Below are positions 37,777 to 43,367 of a DNA stretch of 43,367 nucleotides, one piece after another. The position numbers and the translations under genes are program-made. Source of the stretch: Stentor coeruleus (lineage: Eukaryota; Ciliophora; Heterotrichea; Heterotrichida; Stentoridae); contig MPUH01000607.1 in assembly GCA_001970955.1 (NCBI GenBank), forward strand, positions 1-43,367. The letters are read 5' to 3'. Position 1 is the stretch's first letter, and each line of letters starts with the position of its first letter. The notes below the pieces were generated by a model that was given only the letters and a program-made list of their open reading frames with translations, searched no databases and was not told where the DNA came from.

Positions 37777-39936
37777 ATGGACTCAGCAAGCGATAGACAT
37801 AAAGAAAACTATGAAGAAGGCGGACTTAGTTCACCAGATAAACTCCAGTTTTCAGAAAAACTTTCCCCTATTGGCTCTTCTTTTTCCTTTGATGAAGTCC
37901 GGGAGACAGGATCAATATATCGCGGGAAGGCTGCAAATTTATTAGACACTTTGACTAAGTATATTGAAGAAACAACCAAAACATTCAAAGAATTATCTCA
38001 ACCTTTTGCTTCTTTGTTTCAAGCTAAGGCGAATTTCTTAAAACTTGTAGAACGCGAAATTGATAGAGAATTACAGGAAAAAAAGTTTGAATTAGAAAGG
38101 TTTCAGGAAAATATTTCATATGCTTTAAATGAGTTGCGTAATCATAAAAAAACAATATTGGAGGCTGTAAGTACAAATGAAGGGTTAACTGAGAGTTTTG
38201 TTCAGACTGTTAGAGAAAGGGCTGAGAAGACGATTTCTATGTTTGTTGAGGAAAAGAACAGGAATTTTTCAATAACTTTAGATTTGGAAATAGTATCAAA
38301 GTCAGGGCTTAAAGAACTCAAAGATCGAAACAGAAACTTAAGCAAAGAACTAGACAGGGTTAAAATAAGAAATCAAGAATTCACACCAGATACAGCTCGT
38401 CATAGGCCGCGAGATACTAATGAAGACCAAGAAAACTTAGAAGAAATCGACAATATCATATGCCAAAGAATCAAAGAAATGATAAATTTGTTACAAAGTT
38501 GTTCATCATCCTCAAAACCCCACTCATTCGCTTTCACATCTACAAGTCCAGAATTTGACCCATACTATCCTCTAAAATGTTTTGACTCATTACGATTACT
38601 TGAACAAAAACTAATTAATACACTTAAATCCCAAGCTGAAAAACTGAAAAGGTCTGAAAGTGAAAGTGAAAGACTATATACATCAATAAAAAAAATCAGC
38701 CCAGGGCATTCATTCAAATTATCTGAAGATTTCAAAGAAGAACAAAGAATTACTAAAGAAATCGAAAATACAAATACATCTAATTCAGCATTATCAAGAA
38801 TTAATCAAGAACAAGCTTTTGATATACAGGAATTTAAAAAAAAAATCCAAATTTTGACACAAGAAAATTTCGTCCTAAAACAAAAATTTGCAGCAGCGAA
38901 ATCACATGAAACTGAACTTAGCATTGCTTTACGTAATCAAGAATTATCATTTGAAGAAAAAATCTCTGATATAAAAGCTGAAGCACAAAATGATATGATT
39001 AAAATGCAAGAAGCCTTTGAAAAAATGTGTGAAGAAAATACACTTCGGACGAAAATTTTGGAATTAGAAGATCAATTAGATAAATCAAAAAAGTTCACTG
39101 AGATTAATGCGAATACTAACTTTGAAAGGGAAATCGATAATGTTAGAAAAATTTACAATGATAAATATGAAGAACTTTTTAGGATAACTTCTTTGCAAAT
39201 AAATGAGTTAGAACAGAAACTTATTGAAAGTAATTTTTCGAAACAAACTGTAACTGAAGAGATTAGGGCGAATGTTAGAAAGGAAGAGGCTAAGTTGAAG
39301 GAACAAGAATTTCATAGGCTGAGTCAGTTACATAAAAGAGAGTTGAGATTAGTCCAATGCGAGTTTGAAGACTTTTTAGAGAAATCTAAGAGTGAAATTA
39401 AAAAACTTGGGAAACTTGTTGAGAAAGCAATCCAAAGTTCTGATGCAAAACTACTAAACAGCCTTCAAGATGACATCCAAGAGTTTCACAATAAAATTCA
39501 AACAAAAGAGAAAAAAGTCCGTGACGAATCCTTCTCTATAATCCAAGATGAAAGAATCTGTAAACGATGCGGACTTAACGATGAAAAATCTCGATACTGT
39601 GCCTTCCACCCATATCTAGCAGGTTCAGACGCCCAAGAGTTTCTCTACAATTCCGACTGGCACAAATGCCGAGAAAACAATCACTCAAACGAAGATCCTC
39701 CATGCATAAAAGCTTCAAAACATTGTTACAACACTGAATCATCAAATAACCTTATACGTGTATTTGATAGTTTCAATGGAGAAAATCTAACATTTGCTAA
39801 AAATCCTCCCAAAACTCGTAGCGACACCCCATCTCGAGCATTACACGAAGCTTTATTTAGTACATCAAAAAAAGATTCTCGAGAAGCTACAGCCACAGAC
39901 TTATTAGACAGCTATATATCTAAATATAACTACTAA
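37777..39936 (+). CDS. Coiled-coil protein with C-terminal Cys/His (CHORD-like) module, 719 aa
   Basis: Coiled coil extends from about residue 60 to 220 and about 290 to 585, with a Ser-rich break near 245-265 (SCSSSSKPHS). The C-terminal module has Cys595, Cys598, Cys608, His611-Pro612, Trp628-His629, Cys631, His636, Cys643, His649 and Cys650. The C-x2-C ... C-x2-H-P ... W-x2-C ... C layout recalls CHORD zinc domains, but it is shorter and not a clear match, so a new zinc-binding module is possible. The rest of the tail is Ser/Thr-rich. A cytoskeletal or basal-body role is plausible. The stop is only 16 bp before the USP47-like start codon. Confidence 0.85.
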   Translation: MDSASDRHKENYEEGGLSSPDKLQFSEKLSPIGSSFSFDEVRETGSIYRGKAANLLDTLTKYIEETTKTFKELSQPFASLFQAKANFLKLVEREIDRELQEKKFELERFQENISYALNELRNHKKTILEAVSTNEGLTESFVQTVRERAEKTISMFVEEKNRNFSITLDLEIVSKSGLKELKDRNRNLSKELDRVKIRNQEFTPDTARHRPRDTNEDQENLEEIDNIICQRIKEMINLLQSCSSSSKPHSFAFTSTSPEFDPYYPLKCFDSLRLLEQKLINTLKSQAEKLKRSESESERLYTSIKKISPGHSFKLSEDFKEEQRITKEIENTNTSNSALSRINQEQAFDIQEFKKKIQILTQENFVLKQKFAAAKSHETELSIALRNQELSFEEKISDIKAEAQNDMIKMQEAFEKMCEENTLRTKILELEDQLDKSKKFTEINANTNFEREIDNVRKIYNDKYEELFRITSLQINELEQKLIESNFSKQTVTEEIRANVRKEEAKLKEQEFHRLSQLHKRELRLVQCEFEDFLEKSKSEIKKLGKLVEKAIQSSDAKLLNSLQDDIQEFHNKIQTKEKKVRDESFSIIQDERICKRCGLNDEKSRYCAFHPYLAGSDAQEFLYNSDWHKCRENNHSNEDPPCIKASKHCYNTESSNNLIRVFDSFNGENLTFAKNPPKTRSDTPSRALHEALFSTSKKDSREATATDLLDSYISKYNY

Positions 39937-39944
39937 TAATCAAA

Positions 39945-39952
39945 TATAATAA
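39945..39952 (+). promoter_or_regulatory. TATAATAA element in a 16-bp intergenic gap
   Basis: TATAATAA directly abuts the ATG at 39953 and fills half of the 16-bp space after the upstream stop codon. Confidence 0.5.
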
Positions 39953-42703
39953 ATGGGTTCGAACGAGAAATTCATAGGTTTGTCAAACCAAGGGGCAACT
40001 TGTTATATGAATTCTTTATTACAAACACTATTTATGACCCCTGAGTTCTTATCAAGGTTATATCAATGGAAATGGGATCCTTTTAAGCATAATACTAAAA
40101 AAGATTGCATACCTTATCAATTACAATTGATGTTTGCCAAGCTTCATAAACGTGAATATTCTGTAGTTGATACAACAGGTTTAACAACAAGTTTCCAATG
40201 GGATATCCGTGAAAGTCTACAACAACATGATGTTCAGGAATTCTGTAGGGTACTTTTCGATGCAATTGAAGAAAGTGTTAAAGGGACTGAACAGGAAAAA
40301 ATGATCACAGAATTGTATGAGGGACAATATGCTGATTATGTCAAATGCTTAAAATGTGGAGCTGAATCAACTAGGGAAGACAAATTCTTAGACCTCTCTT
40401 TAGCAGTCAGAAGTCACGGTCAACAGTATAATGATTCTTTAGAAAAAGCATTAAACAACTTTTTCAAACCTGATCATCTTTGTGGTGACAATAAATACTT
40501 CTGCGAAAACTGTGGAGAAAAAACAGATGCTTATAAAGGTATGAAATTTAGCCGTCTTCCTTATATCCTAGCATTACAACTAAAAAGATTTGATTTAGAT
40601 TATAATACATTACAAAGGAAAAAAATAAATGACCGAGTAACTTTTCCTATAATATTAGATATGGCAAGAGCTGTAGAACAAGAAGATGATGATAATATTG
40701 AGCATATAAGTTCAATAAGTGATATTGAATGTGATTTATTAAATGAAGAAAATAGTAAATCTAATCAAGAAATTGATGATACAAATATGAGTAGTGAGGA
40801 TAAAGATAGTAGTAGTGAAGAAATTTTATATAATGGGAATTTTTATGAACTATTTTCTATTATGATACATTCAGGAAGTGCACTTGGTGGACATTATTAT
40901 GCATATATAAGGTGTTTTGAGAATAATAAGTGGTATCATTTTAATGACTCACAGGTTAAAGAAATTGAAACTAGCGAGATCGAAAAAGCTTTTGGGGGTA
41001 TTGTCGGAGCAGGGATATTTGGTTCTAATGCTTATTTACTTATGTATAGACAGATTAATGATAAGAATTTAAAACAAGTATCTGAACTAGAAATCCCAGA
41101 ATATTTAATCCAAGATATTGAATCAGAAAAACTAAAAATTCTTAGAGAACAAAAAGAAAAAGAAGAACGATTGTTGACAATTGAAGTTAAAATGTTTTAT
41201 AAATACAACAATTATATGATAAAAATCAATAAACATGCATCGCTTAATTTATTGAAGAAAAAATGTATAAAAGAACTTAATATTAACCTTGATGATGAAG
41301 ATGTCCGTATACGTATTTATAACTCTGAACTTGACCAGTATTTAGAAACTTTTACTGGAAAAGAAAGCCAAACATTAGAAAGTTTGGGGATTAATTCAGG
41401 AATTTGTTTGTGTATCGAGACTAAAACTCCTGATGAAGAGTTTTTAGAGTTTGAAAAAGACTATTTAAATATAAAAATTTGTGTTTGGAAAGATTGTTAT
41501 AAAAACTATCCTGGAGGGATTGGTGAAGTTTTAGCTAATCCTTGTAGGTTGCAAGTGCCTAAAAGTTTTAAGCTTAAAGACTTACTGAATTTTCTAGCCA
41601 AGTACTTTCATTATGCTTTTGATAATATAAGACTATGGAAGAAAAAACCTTATTTTGGGGAATCTAAGCTTATTGAATTAGTTGAACCCAAGCATTTAAA
41701 CACAAGAATCGCAAGTCTTAAAGTTTTTGATGGTTTTCTTATATTGATGGAAGAAAAAACATGGAAATACTCATGGAAAGATGCTATTGATAAAATGAAT
41801 GAAAATTATACACTACGGTTTAACAACCCGAAAGTAGAAAATATTGAATATAATATTACTGTTTCTGTTAATAAAAATAAAACTTTGTTTTATTTAAAAG
41901 AACTTATAGGGAAAAAAATTGATATGCAAGTTGAGGAGTTTAATATGAAAAAAGGGAGTCGTAATGGACTGGATTTGACTGAAGATGAGAGTTTGTTAAG
42001 TTCCTTACAATTCTACCACAACTGTATAATTCATATTTCTGAAGGGGTAGGCAAAAAAGATACTGAAATATCATTTTTGGTGTTTTTCACATGTTTGTCA
42101 AATAAAGATGAAGACTATCTTTGGTATTTATTTTATGAGCTTTTTCCTTTAACTGTTCATAAATCAATGCAAACTTCATTACTTAAGCGACTTATATGTG
42201 ATATGTGTAAAAATTATTATCCTTCACTTGGGATTAATACTTCAAATATAAGACTAAGAGAAAAGAATGATAATAAACTTAGTGATGTTATTAGTGAAAA
42301 ACACCCTATAGGTTCTTTTTATGGGTTTAAGAATTTGGAAATTGCTGTTGAAATTGTTGATGAGTATCAAGAAAATGAAGTTGTATGTGTGTTTAGAAAA
42401 TGGACACCTAGCACTTGGGATTTTTCACCTCCTGTACAAATAAGTTTTAATCGTTATTCTTCTCTTTCTGAGATTGCTGAAATACTTGAAGATTATTTTC
42501 ATATACCACCCCATTTGATTGAAATTACTAGAATCACATATTTAAACAATTTCATTCGTGGAGACTTGCTTGGTATGGACTGGGTTCATTTATACAAAGG
42601 GTTTCAAAGTAAAAGCAATGATTATATGGGTAGATTCAAAGAAAAATATATTTTAGAGGATAAACCATTTTTCGTCCTACACGATGGAATATGTTTTGTG
42701 TAA
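39953..42703 (+). CDS. USP47: USP47-like ubiquitin-specific protease
   Basis: A 916-aa deubiquitinase of the USP (C19) family that cleaves ubiquitin from substrates. The Cys box is GATCYMNSLLQ with catalytic Cys17; the His box is GGHYYAY with His314; the third residue is Asn331/Asp332 in FNDS. Zinc-finger cysteines are at 132/135 and 184/187. The segments LQTLFMTPEF, WDIRESLQQHDVQEFCRV, LQLKRFDLDY and MIHSGSALGGHYYAY track USP47 rather than USP7. An acidic, Ser-rich insert (about 240-290) sits in the catalytic domain, as in USP47. The 550 residues after the catalytic domain are ubiquitin-like domains typical of USP47, ending with DGICFV. All catalytic residues are present. Confidence 0.93.
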   Translation: MGSNEKFIGLSNQGATCYMNSLLQTLFMTPEFLSRLYQWKWDPFKHNTKKDCIPYQLQLMFAKLHKREYSVVDTTGLTTSFQWDIRESLQQHDVQEFCRVLFDAIEESVKGTEQEKMITELYEGQYADYVKCLKCGAESTREDKFLDLSLAVRSHGQQYNDSLEKALNNFFKPDHLCGDNKYFCENCGEKTDAYKGMKFSRLPYILALQLKRFDLDYNTLQRKKINDRVTFPIILDMARAVEQEDDDNIEHISSISDIECDLLNEENSKSNQEIDDTNMSSEDKDSSSEEILYNGNFYELFSIMIHSGSALGGHYYAYIRCFENNKWYHFNDSQVKEIETSEIEKAFGGIVGAGIFGSNAYLLMYRQINDKNLKQVSELEIPEYLIQDIESEKLKILREQKEKEERLLTIEVKMFYKYNNYMIKINKHASLNLLKKKCIKELNINLDDEDVRIRIYNSELDQYLETFTGKESQTLESLGINSGICLCIETKTPDEEFLEFEKDYLNIKICVWKDCYKNYPGGIGEVLANPCRLQVPKSFKLKDLLNFLAKYFHYAFDNIRLWKKKPYFGESKLIELVEPKHLNTRIASLKVFDGFLILMEEKTWKYSWKDAIDKMNENYTLRFNNPKVENIEYNITVSVNKNKTLFYLKELIGKKIDMQVEEFNMKKGSRNGLDLTEDESLLSSLQFYHNCIIHISEGVGKKDTEISFLVFFTCLSNKDEDYLWYLFYELFPLTVHKSMQTSLLKRLICDMCKNYYPSLGINTSNIRLREKNDNKLSDVISEKHPIGSFYGFKNLEIAVEIVDEYQENEVVCVFRKWTPSTWDFSPPVQISFNRYSSLSEIAEILEDYFHIPPHLIEITRITYLNNFIRGDLLGMDWVHLYKGFQSKSNDYMGRFKEKYILEDKPFFVLHDGICFV

Positions 42704-42745
42704 TATTTATGTAGTATAAAGGATTCAAGTGAAAGTCCTAAAAAA

Positions 42746-42865
42746 ATGAACAGAGATGAAAAAACTAGGTTTACGTTCAAGCATTGGAAATATTCTAACA
42801 GTGAGATTTATTTAGTAAGAAATAATCAAAAAGAAAAGTCTGTCAAAATTACTGTAAAAAAATAA
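42746..42865 (+). CDS. Possible small protein, 39 aa
   Basis: ATG at 42746 to TAA at 42863-42865; the product is basic (starting MNRDEKTRFTFKHWKY). It begins 42 bp after the USP47-like stop. Its last seven codons fall inside the terminal repeat. The size is small enough to be chance. Confidence 0.25.
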   Translation: MNRDEKTRFTFKHWKYSNSEIYLVRNNQKEKSVKITVKK

Positions 42866-43325
42866 CCCTAGGTTTTTGGCTATATTTTTAATTTTTATTA
42901 GTAAGTCTGTGTATATTTTTGAAATAATAAAATAAAATATGAAAGAATTGTTTAATAAAAATATTGATAAGATTGTACAAATTTTATTGCAATGCGCAAG
43001 CTGATTTTTTTTTTTTTTTGGATTTAGATTTAGGTATTTTATATGTTAAATGTCCTTTAAGAGTAAGTAAAATTATTATTTTAATTTTAGATGTTGGTTG
43101 ATATTATGTGTTATTTTGAAGATTTTTGATGATATTAACTGGAAATGAAACAATTGTTTTGGAAGTTTTTCAAAATTACTGTAAAAAAATAACCCTAGGT
43201 TTTTGGCTATATTTTTAATTTTTATTAGTAAGTCTGTGTATATTTTTGAAATAATAAAATAAAATATGAAAGAATTGTTTAATAAAAATATTGATAAGAT
43301 TGTACAAATTTTATTGCAATGCGCA

Positions 43326-43329
<4 letters not shown>
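42843..43329. repeat. 160-bp direct repeat, copies 327 bp apart, ending in poly-T
   Basis: 42843-43002 and 43170-43329 match by eye. Copy 1 is followed by GA and 15 T; copy 2 by a longer T run reaching the window end. The poly-T after the same junction suggests the assembler re-entered the repeat at the homopolymer. Confidence 0.8.

Positions 43330-43367
<38 letters not shown>

Larger units (their letters stand above)
42704..43367. other. Window end: repeat and poly-T
   Basis: Apart from the possible 39-aa frame, this holds two copies of a 160-bp sequence and a final run of 39 T (43329-43367). No telomeric repeat is visible, so the end may be an assembly limit rather than a chromosome end. 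Confidence 0.6.

Noticed and set aside
42863..42872. TAACCCTA resembling a telomere repeat
   Set aside because: It occurs once per copy of the 160-bp repeat and is not in tandem.
1..43367. tRNA, rRNA, CRISPR array, transposase or prophage genes
   Set aside because: No cloverleaf-compatible T-loop context, no rRNA-like GC-rich block, no regularly spaced repeats and no transposase or phage protein motifs were found on either strand.

Overview
The window looks like macronuclear DNA of a heterotrich ciliate, most likely Stentor (Stentor coeruleus or a close relative). It is very AT-rich and gene-dense. The only introns I can see are exactly 15 nt long: six of them in three genes, each starting GTA and ending AG. 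The standard genetic code is used: Trp is TGG, long reading frames are free of TAA, TAG and TGA, and the C2H2 gene at 36197 ends on TGA. Neighbouring genes can be as little as 16 to 34 bp apart. The species assignment is inference; the intron length, code use and compactness are read directly.

Layout. 1-6.2 kb: the 3' tip of a plus-strand gene, a minus-strand hypothetical gene, two tiny related minus-strand genes whose products start MG[ST]C (likely N-acylated), and a MORN-repeat/IQ protein that also starts MGC. 6.9-12.5 kb, all plus: a secreted cysteine-rich surface-type protein, mitochondrial processing peptidase beta, a FAM166/CIMIP2-like ciliary protein (split by an assembly gap), a short eIF3e and a three-finger C2H2 protein. 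13-18.8 kb, minus: importin beta, a coiled-coil protein and an unknown protein, divergent from a C2-like/coiled-coil gene at 19.1-20.7 kb. 20.8-27.5 kb, minus: a B-box-like/kelch-like gene broken by a 65-bp tandem duplication, a four-finger C2H2 gene and a ubiquitin-E1-like protein with Asp at the catalytic Cys position. 27.8-29 kb: a plus-strand hypothetical gene with one intron. 29.4-36.7 kb, minus: a coiled-coil protein, an ankyrin/double-SAM protein, a transmembrane RING-H2 protein with three introns, an ERK-type MAP kinase and a second three-finger C2H2 protein. 37.8-42.7 kb, plus: a coiled-coil protein with a Cys/His module, then USP47-like deubiquitinase. The window ends in a repeat and a poly-T run.

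Most genes are unrelated housekeeping or ciliate-specific loci; I see no operon logic. Three of them touch the ubiquitin system (degenerate E1, RING-H2 E3, USP47), but they are not adjacent. The most notable points are the E1-like pseudoenzyme, the C-terminally short eIF3e, the tiny MGxC protein pair, a TATAATAA element directly upstream of several start codons, and a G-rich to C-rich switch across most longer intergenic regions whatever the orientation of the flanking genes.

Assembly quality matters here. Six single-N gaps are each flanked by a direct duplicate of 38 to 153 bp, as expected when overlapping contig ends are not merged. Several similar duplicates without an N (55, 65, 81, 83 and 160 bp) occur too. 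Two genes are disrupted only by such duplications.
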